Source: Paenibacillus oryzisoli
GTDB lineage: Bacteria > Bacillota > Bacilli > Paenibacillales > NBRC-103111
NCBI RefSeq assembly: GCF_001653565.1
Contig: NZ_LYPB01000095.1
Span: 1-64,000, forward strand
DNA: 64,000 nucleotides
Direction of reading: 5' to 3'
Below are positions 36,063-44,926 of this stretch, piece by piece. The notes below the pieces were generated by a model. It made no database searches, had not been told where the DNA came from, and saw only the letters and a program-made list of their open reading frames with translations. The number at the start of each line of letters is the position of its first letter. Position 1 is the first letter of the stretch. The position numbers and the translations under genes were made by a program.

Positions 36063-39000
36063 TTATTGCACTTGAATGTAGTCTAAATTGATATATCCCG
36101 TATCACCAGTATCGTATTTATAGGTAATTGTATTGACGCCAGCGTTCAGTGCTAGGACATCCGTTTGGTTCGCCCAAGTATCCCAATTAGCTAGTTTGGC
36201 AAAGGTTGCCTGTTTAATTTTCGTTCCATTCACATAAATACTTGCAGTGGACGGATTATTTTGCGCATTGGCGTAACGTGCTGATATGCTGTAATTCCCT
36301 GCGGTAGGAACCGTAACACTAAACGTCGTGTTTGCTCCTGAGATCCAATACCCGTCGACAAAGCCTGTTCCCGAGTAGCCCGTATGGTCTGTGTTCACCT
36401 TCGCTCCCCCTGATAATTGTGCGGATTCCGCTTCAGCTTTTATCAAAGAAGTGAGCGTAATATTATCGAGATTAATCCAACCCGTATCTCCCGTGTCGTA
36501 TTTGTAAGCAATCGTATTAGATCCAGAGTTCAGAGTGATGACTTCTGATTGATTCCCCCATGTATCCCAGTTCGCCAGTTTGGGGAAGTTTGATTGTTTA
36601 ATTTTCGTTCCGTTTACATAGAGACTTGCTGTAGATGGATTGTTCTGAGCATTGGCATAACGAGTGGTCACCCGATAGCTGCCAGCAGTTGCAACATTCA
36701 CGCTAAAAGTCGCAGTTGCTCCGGAAGTCCAGTAACCGTCAACAAATCCCGAACCGGTATATCCCGGATGATCGTTGTTCACTTTTGCGCCACTCGACAA
36801 TTGAGCGCTCTCCGCTTCATACGTGCCCACACCTGTGCTCGATCCATCCAAGGTGGAACTTCTGTACTGATCCGGCGTTGTTCCCGGTCTCACAAGCACG
36901 ATGGTTTCCCCAGCCATGGTGTTAAAGCTAAGCAAGGAGCCGGAAAGCGTCTGACTCTGAACACCATTGCGATAAAGCACGACATTTGTTGTCCACGGGT
37001 TTCGAACACGAGCTACATTTCCAAGCTTCGATTCAATCTCGACATATTGAATATCCCCTGATTTCATGGAAGAGGAAACCTCGAAACCATCTTTTGCAAG
37101 CAGTTTGTATTTGGCGTCCCACGCCGTTGGCCATGCCGGGAACACGCGTATCACGGGATCACCGACAGGCGTTGGACTAAGGCTTTGATTGAGCGCTTCC
37201 TGAATCGCAGCGGAGAAAGTCCCATAGCCTTCTGCCGAATAATAATCACCTTGGTCAAATAGCAGGTTCGGGTTCACGCCATTAATAGTGAACACACCAT
37301 ATTGTGTATTTAAAATCTCATCCATATCTTGCGCCCGCCCAAGTTTCGCAGCGTCCACATGAAAGCGGCTGGATCCGTTTCTGTCAACAACCTGATTTTG
37401 AACTTGATTGTAGTAGCCCGGAGAATGGAGAAACGTATTAAGCGCGATTGCCCAATCACCGTTATCTAGACCCTGATCTCTGGTTTCCAAATTTAGGACA
37501 TCATACTTCTCAAGCATCTTAAAGATCGGGCTTTCAGTCCCATGCAGATCTCTAATAAAGTATGCCGGTTGCAGTCCCTGCGCCCATGCGGGCTGATTCG
37601 TCGCAAGTTGCGAAGCAAGCGATGAATTTGTACTACCCGCCCATAGGGCTCCGGTGTCCGTGCGCAATGGATATCTCGCGAGATTGTCACGGCGATCCAC
37701 CCACTGCGGTCGCAAAGTTGAGTCGACTCCTAGCAAGGTTGAAGCCTCAACTACGGCCGCAAACACGCCTCTAGCCATGGACAAATCATCAATGACGTCC
37801 TTACCAGCCCAAATATGTTCGTGAAGGTTGGTATTATAGAAATGATATTTCCCATCGGTCTCTTTTCTTAAACCTGCATAAGTTCGGTAAAGCTCAGCCG
37901 CACCTTTGATAAAGGGATAGGCTTCATCCCTTAACCAGTTAAGGTCTTTGGTGTGAAGATAGACTTGCCAGTAATACTCCGCAGTTTCCTGCGTAGCCAT
38001 CATCGTATGCGACACATAACTCGCTTGGTTATTGGCGCCGAATACGTTCCAATTCCACACTGGAAGAAATGTATTTCGCTGCGCAGTTAAATTTGTGAAA
38101 TCTTGCGAACGCGTGTTGGTGGTGAAATTGTAATATTGCTTTACGGAAGTGGCAATATTACTCGGTAGCGTTTCCCATCCAAGGACACCAGCCGTCTCAC
38201 CGATAAAAGTCCCTTGGCTGCCCCACATTTGATCTGCGGCGGTTACGTATTGCTGATAACTTCTATCCCGCATTTTAAACATCGGATCCATCAATTCCAT
38301 ATGATTTGCCGCAATCAAAGGCTGGTACAAGGAATCTTGGTTCCAGTTCCAAAAAAAGCTACCCCAATCCCGCCGATCCTCCTCGCCGATCCAGATTCCG
38401 CCGTTATACTTGGAGGGGAAATTTCCTCGGTTGGATATCGCTGCCAAATACATGTAATAGTTGCGCCGTTGTTCAAAATCTTTCTTCGAAGGCAAATAGA
38501 TATAAGATTTATCCCAGAAGGCGCTCCACCATCCCTGACTGGACGCATATATGCTGCTATACGTCGGGGAATTCAATGCGTTCGCGATCGCATTGGCTTT
38601 TACGTTTACTGATTGACTCATGGTTGAGTCTCCCCCAATAATGACCGTGAAGCTACCGCTTTGCGCTGGCAAATTCAAGCGAAGCGCTTGACGAGTGCCA
38701 ACTGTGCTGGTGGAAACCGAGGAAACATTCCTGCCTTGAACTGTTGCCGCAACGGCTGTGCGGTTGTAATAATTATTAACTGCTATCCCTGTACTGCTTG
38801 GTTCCTGAATCACTTGCTCCAGTACAATCGTCTTATTATCTGATTCCGTGGTAAGCGTGGAAACCGCGGAATGAGCCCCCCATACTTGGTTCGCTGCGCG
38901 CAGCATGGCCAGATCGACAGTGATCGCAGTAGGCGTCGCGCGATTATCCGTTATTTGAATCGCGATGGCATCTGAATTCATATTTGCAATGACATTGATG

Positions 39001-39491
39001 GCAACTCCTGTCCCCATAATGTTCAGTTTGCCGTCATAAAGGGATAAACGTTGTTGCGTAGCAGCATCAAAAACCGTACCTGATCCAAAACCAACATGGA
39101 CACGTCCCAAAGCACCTCCACCAGAATTTTGATGATCTTTGGAGACGGAAGAGGCATCGTTGAACATAAAGCTATCTGTGTGGTTCAACTGCATACTAAG
39201 CGTATTTCCACTGCTCTGCCAAACAGGGCCACCGAACCTTCCAGTCGCCACAGGCATTCCTTTATTACCGCTTGTAATTAATCCCGTATAAGTTAGATCA
39301 GACCGCCCTATTAGTTCGCTATAATTGGGATTAAAAACGGGATTTACTGGATTGCTAAACGCTGGTAAAACAGGAGATAGTGGAGCCGTGATTTCTGCAT
39401 GCGTCTGCTTAGGGAAAATTGTAATCGTTTGCAAAAGCATGATTAAAACCATGAATGGGGATAAAATTGTATAGATATGTCTTTTTGTCAC
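36063..39491 (-). CDS. Secreted GH95-like glycoside hydrolase with two CBM6/35-type modules
   Basis: 1142 residues from GTG 39491 (GGAGGAAGCAGG upstream). A signal peptide (~1-32, ending QTHA) is followed by an N-terminal beta domain, an (alpha/alpha)6 barrel (~330-760; WNWNQDSLYQPLIAANHMEL, HEHIWAGKDVIDDLSMARGV) and a C-terminal beta domain whose RVFPAWPTAWDAKYKLLAKD and GDIQYVEIES are typical of GH95. GH95 enzymes are mainly alpha-1,2-L-fucosidases, also alpha-galactosidases; the N-terminal domain is divergent, so activity is uncertain. Two ~125-residue carbohydrate-binding modules end the protein (each AESAQLS-GAKVN and WDTW-NQ). It would act outside the cell, feeding the importer encoded upstream. 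Confidence 0.75.
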   Translation of the reverse strand: MTKRHIYTILSPFMVLIMLLQTITIFPKQTHAEITAPLSPVLPAFSNPVNPVFNPNYSELIGRSDLTYTGLITSGNKGMPVATGRFGGPVWQSSGNTLSMQLNHTDSFMFNDASSVSKDHQNSGGGALGRVHVGFGSGTVFDAATQQRLSLYDGKLNIMGTGVAINVIANMNSDAIAIQITDNRATPTAITVDLAMLRAANQVWGAHSAVSTLTTESDNKTIVLEQVIQEPSSTGIAVNNYYNRTAVAATVQGRNVSSVSTSTVGTRQALRLNLPAQSGSFTVIIGGDSTMSQSVNVKANAIANALNSPTYSSIYASSQGWWSAFWDKSYIYLPSKKDFEQRRNYYMYLAAISNRGNFPSKYNGGIWIGEEDRRDWGSFFWNWNQDSLYQPLIAANHMELMDPMFKMRDRSYQQYVTAADQMWGSQGTFIGETAGVLGWETLPSNIATSVKQYYNFTTNTRSQDFTNLTAQRNTFLPVWNWNVFGANNQASYVSHTMMATQETAEYYWQVYLHTKDLNWLRDEAYPFIKGAAELYRTYAGLRKETDGKYHFYNTNLHEHIWAGKDVIDDLSMARGVFAAVVEASTLLGVDSTLRPQWVDRRDNLARYPLRTDTGALWAGSTNSSLASQLATNQPAWAQGLQPAYFIRDLHGTESPIFKMLEKYDVLNLETRDQGLDNGDWAIALNTFLHSPGYYNQVQNQVVDRNGSSRFHVDAAKLGRAQDMDEILNTQYGVFTINGVNPNLLFDQGDYYSAEGYGTFSAAIQEALNQSLSPTPVGDPVIRVFPAWPTAWDAKYKLLAKDGFEVSSSMKSGDIQYVEIESKLGNVARVRNPWTTNVVLYRNGVQSQTLSGSLLSFNTMAGETIVLVRPGTTPDQYRSSTLDGSSTGVGTYEAESAQLSSGAKVNNDHPGYTGSGFVDGYWTSGATATFSVNVATAGSYRVTTRYANAQNNPSTASLYVNGTKIKQSNFPKLANWDTWGNQSEVITLNSGSNTIAYKYDTGDTGWINLDNITLTSLIKAEAESAQLSGGAKVNTDHTGYSGTGFVDGYWISGANTTFSVTVPTAGNYSISARYANAQNNPSTASIYVNGTKIKQATFAKLANWDTWANQTDVLALNAGVNTITYKYDTGDTGYINLDYIQVQ

Positions 39492-39621
39492 CCTGCTTCC
39501 TCCTTAATAAATGTTTCTTTTCATTCATTGCTTGAACTCCTGAATTACAAACATTCTCGCTACATAATAATCCCCCCTTCCGCGATTGCCCTCTAATTCT
39601 GTTTCCATGGGTTCACAATAA

Positions 39622-40443
39622 TCAGCCTTTCACCGAGCCTGAAACCATGCCTGAAACGATGTATTTTTGACCAAATAAATAGACGATTACAACAGGTAAG
39701 CTTGTCAATACAATATCGGCGGAGACTAAATTCCAATTTTTAGAAAATTGTCCGAAGAAATTATATATCGCCAGCGTCATTGGCCAATTTGACGTATCGT
39801 TTAGATAATATAAAGGAAGCACAAACTCGTTCCATGTATTCATAAATATTAAGATAGCTGCAGTAATAGCAACGGGTCTTAATAACGGAAATACAACTTG
39901 AAAGAATGCTCTATTCGGGCCACATCCATCCACAACTGCAGCTTCATCCAGTTCTTTAGGCACACCTTCGACAAAACCATAAATAAGAAATACGCTGAAA
40001 GGGATCTGAAAAGCAGCATATAAAATGATAATTCCTGCTTGTGAATTGATTAGATGAGTGAACTGCATCACTTTCGTTAATGTCACGTAATTGATTGGCA
40101 TGGCTATTCCCATGATGACAAATAAATACATCATTCGATTCATCTTAGACTTATTTCTTGCGAATACATAAGCTGCCATCGAGGCGAGCAAAATCCCTAT
40201 GATGGTTGAAAACCCTGAATACATCACACTATTCAGAAAAGTATGCGCTAGTTTTCCTTTTTCTATAACGATTGAATAGTTTTCAAAATGTAGGCTTTTG
40301 GGTAAATCAAATCCCATAGAACTTGCTTGACTGGATTCCTTCAGAGAATTATTTACAATTAAGAGGAGTGGAACAACCATGACAAGGCTGATCAAAATTG
40401 AAATCAAATGATTTAAGCTGCCAAGTACATTTTTTAACTTCAT
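39622..40443 (-). CDS. Sugar ABC transporter permease, MalG/CUT1-type, locus B
   Basis: 273 residues with six predicted membrane segments and the EAA docking loop LDEAAVVDGCGPNRAFFQVVFP. The C-terminal IVSGMVSGSVKG is characteristic of CUT1 permeases of the MalG side. The start ATG overlaps the stop of the preceding permease by four bases (ATGA), so the two are translationally coupled. It forms the membrane channel with that partner for the sugar captured by the binding protein at 41.4-42.8 kb. The ATPase is encoded elsewhere. Confidence 0.92.
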   Translation of the reverse strand: MKLKNVLGSLNHLISILISLVMVVPLLLIVNNSLKESSQASSMGFDLPKSLHFENYSIVIEKGKLAHTFLNSVMYSGFSTIIGILLASMAAYVFARNKSKMNRMMYLFVIMGIAMPINYVTLTKVMQFTHLINSQAGIIILYAAFQIPFSVFLIYGFVEGVPKELDEAAVVDGCGPNRAFFQVVFPLLRPVAITAAILIFMNTWNEFVLPLYYLNDTSNWPMTLAIYNFFGQFSKNWNLVSADIVLTSLPVVIVYLFGQKYIVSGMVSGSVKG

Positions 40444-41318
40444 GTCCGAACCCCCTCCTCTTTACTCATTAATCGAATGACAAAGTAACCAATGATCATC
40501 ATAACTGTGAATAAAACCGTAGATAAGGTAGTCCCCACACCATAACGCCCTTCTGAAAACTCTTTAAACACAGCCGTGTAAATAACATCTGTCGCATAGC
40601 CCGGACCACCGTTTGTTAATACATAGACGATGTCAAATACCCTTAAACCATAGAGCAGATTTAAGACAGTCGTTATTAAAAGCGCGGGCATTAGCAATGG
40701 AATCGTAATATGTTTGAGTTTTGCAAAAAAGTTTGCACCATCGATAACGGCTGCCTCGTAATAATCCTTGGAAATGGATTGGAGCCCTGCCAGTAAAATG
40801 ACCATGATATAGCCAACACCCTTCCAAATATCCACGGCAATAATTGATTTAAAGGCCCAATCCAGATCGACAAGCCATTGCTGTGCGAACACATCTAACC
40901 CAACTGCCCGTAAGCTCACATTCAATAACCCTGTCTCTGGATTTAAGATAGATTTAAAAATAAGTCCGACAACTAATACCGGTATTATCGCTGGCATGAA
41001 AATCAGCACACGGTGAATATTCCTTAATTTATTTGCACCTTCGTTTAAAAGTAAGGCAAACGAAAATCCCAAAACCGACTTCAAAATAATAGTTGCTACC
41101 GAAAAAATGAGCGTATTATTGATATAATGCATGTAATGTTCATCAGATGAAAATATCATTTTGAAATTGTCAAGGCCAATGAAAGTGATCTCATCGGAAA
41201 AACCGCTCCAATCCGTAAATGAATAGTAAAACCCCATAAAACTTGGGATTATGATAAACACCACATACAAACCAACTGCTCCAATTGCAAAATAAGAAGG
41301 ATATATTTTTTTGTTCAT
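40440..41318 (-). CDS. Sugar ABC transporter permease, MalF/CUT1-type, locus B
   Basis: 292 residues from ATG 41318, which has GGAGTG seven bases upstream; a longer in-frame start at 41333 lies before the ribosome site. Six membrane segments and the EAA loop YEAAVIDGANFFAKLKHITIP mark it as the MalF-type half of a CUT1 importer. LTNGGPGYATDVIYTAVFKE is a typical conserved loop. It overlaps the next gene by four bases and follows a terminator-like hairpin after the binding-protein gene. Confidence 0.92.
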   Translation of the reverse strand: MNKKIYPSYFAIGAVGLYVVFIIIPSFMGFYYSFTDWSGFSDEITFIGLDNFKMIFSSDEHYMHYINNTLIFSVATIILKSVLGFSFALLLNEGANKLRNIHRVLIFMPAIIPVLVVGLIFKSILNPETGLLNVSLRAVGLDVFAQQWLVDLDWAFKSIIAVDIWKGVGYIMVILLAGLQSISKDYYEAAVIDGANFFAKLKHITIPLLMPALLITTVLNLLYGLRVFDIVYVLTNGGPGYATDVIYTAVFKEFSEGRYGVGTTLSTVLFTVMMIIGYFVIRLMSKEEGVRT

Positions 41319-41350
41319 ACGTATGCACTCCACTCTATCTTTAATAAAAA

Positions 41351-41389
41351 CAACAACCCATCTGGAAAAATAGCCCAGATGGGTTGTTG
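41351..41389 (-). terminator. Partial terminator between binding protein and permease genes, locus B
   Basis: CAACAACCCATCTGG pairs perfectly with its complement across an 8-9 nt loop, and on the minus strand the stem is followed by TTGTTTTTATT. Placed right after the binding-protein gene, it should stop most transcripts and let a fraction read into the permeases, giving excess binding protein. Confidence 0.75.
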
Positions 41390-41411
41390 TTCCATCTTTT
41401 ATAATCTACAA

Positions 41412-42758
41412 TTACCAAGCAGGATCTTTAGCAGCTTTTGCTATACTCTCTCTCTTTTTATCAATAGACTTTAATACATCTGCAGGTGTTGAAGTGCTTC
41501 CCAACATGGCCTGAAGCTCCTTACCTATATCCATCCACTGCGCATTTAAATAATTAATAGAAGTCTGGAAAACTGTTCCTGCCTTTTTATAGGTTTCGAA
41601 AAACTTCTTTTGCTCAGGTGTAAATTTATCCTTTAAATTTGGAAAATTAAGCGTGGAAAACTTAGGCTCACTATCTAAAAATGCTTGCAAGTTTTCCTGT
41701 TTGGCTAAAAATGCAAAATATTGTTTGGCTTCTGCAATATGTTGGGAACCTGAATAAATAAACTTACTTGGAGCAGCAGGATTTACATTTAAAATTTGAT
41801 TATCTGCAAGTGGCATTACAAAAAAACCAAAGTTATCCGCTTTCATTTCAGGATAGGCTTTCTCAATGTTTGCAGGTTCACTTGGATTATTAAGCGTCAT
41901 TGCAAATTTACCACTTGCCATATTTTTCTCTGTATCAGCAAACGTATCAGAGAAGGCATTCGTCCCAAAGAATCCTAATTTGTTCATTTCCTGAAGTTGA
42001 GTTAGAGCAAGCAACATAGTCGGATCATCGGCAAATTTCGCTTTATTTGTATTTAGTCTATCCGTTAGGCCTGGTGTTACTTCTTCGAAGCGTGGTCCAA
42101 TTTCCGGAAACCATAATACGTGATGCCATCCATCCGAAATAGGCTCATAGATTGGTGTAATCCCAGAATCTTTAATTTTTTGACTAATTGATTTAAATTC
42201 CGAATACGTTTTCGGAATAGATAACCCTAACTTTTGGAAAATCTGCTTATTGTAGTTGATAATCCAACTTCCCGTATTATCCCACACTGTCAAAGCATAC
42301 ACTTTGCCATTAACCGACGCTTGTTCAATAGATAGCGGATCTTCACGCTTCACCCATTCTTCTCCACTTAGATCAACAGCATTTTTCTCTACGTTATATT
42401 GTGTAACAATGTCACTTTTACCACTCTGCCCGCCAAAAATGTCAGGTGCTTCCTGGGCGTTTAATTTTGTTTTGAGAATATTCGTATACTGATCTGCCGG
42501 AATAATCTGGTAATCAATGTGAATACCCGTTTCCGCTTCGAATTTTTTGGCTAATTTCATTTCACCATCTTTTACCCAATCCTGACTAGCTATGTATGTT
42601 AACGTAATGTCTTTTTTCACTTTTGAGGTTGAGACTGGTGTTACTTCAGACGATGTTGGAGCAACAGTAGCTGTTGATTCCGTTTTGGAAGAACTGCATC
42701 CCGCTAATAAACCAATACTTAATAGGCAAACAGTAGTTATTGAAGACAATTTATTCAT
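41412..42758 (-). CDS. Extracellular sugar-binding lipoprotein, CUT1-type, locus B
   Basis: 448 residues from ATG 42758 (AAAGGGG nine bases upstream; an in-frame ATG at 42782 is before the ribosome site). The lipoprotein signal ends with LLAGC, followed by a Ser/Thr-rich linker. The body matches family-1 extracellular sugar-binding proteins of ~430 residues (EAETGIHIDYQIIPADQYTN; EAPDIFGGQSGKSD; GKVYALTVWDNTGSWIINYN). It captures the sugar for the two permeases downstream. A CcpA-like cre box lies 29 bp before the start, and the YesM/YesN pair is divergent. Confidence 0.92.
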   Translation of the reverse strand: MNKLSSITTVCLLSIGLLAGCSSSKTESTATVAPTSSEVTPVSTSKVKKDITLTYIASQDWVKDGEMKLAKKFEAETGIHIDYQIIPADQYTNILKTKLNAQEAPDIFGGQSGKSDIVTQYNVEKNAVDLSGEEWVKREDPLSIEQASVNGKVYALTVWDNTGSWIINYNKQIFQKLGLSIPKTYSEFKSISQKIKDSGITPIYEPISDGWHHVLWFPEIGPRFEEVTPGLTDRLNTNKAKFADDPTMLLALTQLQEMNKLGFFGTNAFSDTFADTEKNMASGKFAMTLNNPSEPANIEKAYPEMKADNFGFFVMPLADNQILNVNPAAPSKFIYSGSQHIAEAKQYFAFLAKQENLQAFLDSEPKFSTLNFPNLKDKFTPEQKKFFETYKKAGTVFQTSINYLNAQWMDIGKELQAMLGSTSTPADVLKSIDKKRESIAKAAKDPAW

Positions 42759-42786
42759 GTTCCCATATCCCCTTTTATTCATTTTT

Positions 42787-42800
42787 TGTAAACGTATTCA
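42787..42800. promoter_or_regulatory. Candidate cre (CcpA) box upstream of the locus B operon
   Basis: TGTAAACGTATTCA matches the consensus TGWNANCGNTNWCA at every fixed position except one. It sits 29 bp upstream of the binding-protein start codon, where CcpA would block transcription when preferred sugars are present. Confidence 0.55.
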
Positions 42801-42980
42801 TAAAGGAATAAAAAATTCATTATTATGTTGCTTGTTCCCCCTTTTCCTCTAATTCTACCCTCCAAACGAATGATCTCGCTGATTACATCCTTATTATATT
42901 AAAGTTGTTTCAGGTTCTCCATGGAGATGGTCAGCGTTTTTTTTGTATTATTTTAACCACATGAATCCATATAAATAGCT

Positions 42981-43009
42981 TTGACAAACTTGATTTCTAC
43001 ACACATAAT
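42981..43009 (+). promoter_or_regulatory. Sigma-A-type promoter of the locus B kinase gene
   Basis: TTGACA (42981-42986), 17-bp spacer, CATAAT (43004-43009). It lies 63 bp before the kinase ATG at 43072. Confidence 0.7.
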
Positions 43010-43071
43010 TGAAGAACAAAATTATATTTGACACGTTGAATACCATTTATAATTTCCGACAGGAGGAAGTT

Positions 43072-44925
43072 ATGCTGAACAAATTTAAAAACATTCAAAC
43101 CATTCTTTTCACCACGTATTCCTTGATCATCATAATTGTTTTTACAGTTCTAGTCGTTTGGATTTATTTATGGGTATCCGATTTATTAAGGGAAAACGCA
43201 ACGGATTCCATATACAATCTTGCTCAATCGACGCAAGAAAAATTAGATCTTGAAATACAAAAGATGGATGCCGTTACGCTTGATGTGATGTATTCTAATT
43301 TGGTAAAAGACTTATTTATTGAATACACGAGTGGAAAAACGGAAGAACAATTACATGCTAGTACGAGTAAATCAATACCCATGAATAACTTCGAAAGTTC
43401 CAAAGAACTAGCCGACATTTTGGCAATTGCAATCGGTCCCAGTAGACCGGTGGATCAAGTTTATTTATACGATTTTATGAATAGTGTCTATGCAAATGGG
43501 ATTGAAAACGGCCATCAAAGCTATGATCCAACTAAAGAAGACTGGTATAAAACTGTTACTGAAAATAAAAAAGGCAAATTTATTCACCCTCCTGTCCCAG
43601 ATGAAAAAATGTCTAAGTTCTTGTCATCCAACCAAGTGCAGTACTCCATTTCACTCTTTCGTTTGTTTTACGATCAAGAAAATGTAGCCCAAGGAATTGT
43701 CGAAGTTAAGCAATATTACAACCATATCTTTAAGAGTATTATGGACTATCTCGATCGAAATCCAAATCGCGAGAAAATAATAGTGTTTGACGATTCGAAT
43801 CACATCATATATCCATTAAACATGAATCAATCAGATTACGAGCCCTACATTACAAAATATTCTAATTATAACAATGACGATAAATATACGATAATCACCA
43901 ATCCAACAACCAAAGAAAAAGAAATGCTCTCTATTAAACATTCTCAATTTACTAGATGGAATGTAGCTATCATCATTTCAGAGAAAAAATTGCTAGCTCC
44001 CCTTTCCTTATTTGCAAAAAGAACCGTTTTTGTCGCAATTCTTATACTAATTTTCGCTATCCTGCTATCATTTTTTTCTGCAAAAAGAATTACGCTGCCG
44101 ATTTTAAAAATACATCGTACGATTCGCAATATTCGGTTGGAGGATATTGGATACAACCCAACTCCCCAACAATTGAATAGCGGTTTAAATGAACTAGATC
44201 AATTACATTTATCCTTTATCAATATGAATTCCAGGTTGAAGAATTCAATGAATGAGCTCTTGTTGTCACAAGCTCAGGAGCTTCAATCCAAAATGATAGC
44301 GCTTCAATCGCAGATGAACCCCCACTTTCTATATAATACGATAATGACCATACGAATTATGGCAGAAGAAAATATGAATTCCCAAATTATTGAAATGTCC
44401 GATAATCTATCTGACATGCTGCGTTACATTTCTTCTGATGAATCTTTAGAAGTAGATATAGCAACTGAGCTTCACTATACTGAAAAATATATAAACATAC
44501 ATCAAATAAGGTATGGTTCCCAATTACAATATTCCTTTGAAATTGATCCCAATATGTTAGATTTAAAAATTCCTAAACTGATCATTCAGCCGTTGGTAGA
44601 AAATGCTTTAAAATTCGTCACAAGAAAAGCCTCGCCTTGGCATATTCACATTGTCGGAACAATTACGAACAACAACTGGCAAATTACTGTTTCTGATAAC
44701 GGCTTAGGGTTTAATGATCAACAGTTAAATCTCCTATATGAAAAAATTGAGAAAATCGAACAAAGTAAAATTATGCCTGGGCTTAAGCTTAATGGAATGG
44801 GGTTGCTAAATATTTATTTACGGCTTAAATTACAATATCAAGCCAAAATGGTTTTTCGAATTGCATACAATTCTAATGGTGGTGCATCTGTTACAATAGG
44901 TGGTTTCATCGTAGAGGAGGAATGA
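43072..44925 (+). CDS. YesM-type sensor histidine kinase, locus B
   Basis: 617 residues from ATG 43072, with AGGAGGAAGTT directly upstream and a promoter at 42981-43009; an in-frame ATG at 43009 overlaps that promoter. Two membrane segments (~12-35 and ~318-340) enclose a ~280-residue extracellular sensor (Cache-like). HAMP is followed by QSQMNPHFLYN with phosphorylated His418 and a HATPase_c domain (VENALKFV; VSDNGLGFN). The gene is divergent from the binding-protein operon of locus B and one base apart from its response regulator, so it most likely senses the sugar handled by that operon. Confidence 0.92.
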   Translation: MLNKFKNIQTILFTTYSLIIIIVFTVLVVWIYLWVSDLLRENATDSIYNLAQSTQEKLDLEIQKMDAVTLDVMYSNLVKDLFIEYTSGKTEEQLHASTSKSIPMNNFESSKELADILAIAIGPSRPVDQVYLYDFMNSVYANGIENGHQSYDPTKEDWYKTVTENKKGKFIHPPVPDEKMSKFLSSNQVQYSISLFRLFYDQENVAQGIVEVKQYYNHIFKSIMDYLDRNPNREKIIVFDDSNHIIYPLNMNQSDYEPYITKYSNYNNDDKYTIITNPTTKEKEMLSIKHSQFTRWNVAIIISEKKLLAPLSLFAKRTVFVAILILIFAILLSFFSAKRITLPILKIHRTIRNIRLEDIGYNPTPQQLNSGLNELDQLHLSFINMNSRLKNSMNELLLSQAQELQSKMIALQSQMNPHFLYNTIMTIRIMAEENMNSQIIEMSDNLSDMLRYISSDESLEVDIATELHYTEKYINIHQIRYGSQLQYSFEIDPNMLDLKIPKLIIQPLVENALKFVTRKASPWHIHIVGTITNNNWQITVSDNGLGFNDQQLNLLYEKIEKIEQSKIMPGLKLNGMGLLNIYLRLKLQYQAKMVFRIAYNSNGGASVTIGGFIVEEE

Positions 44926-44926
44926 T

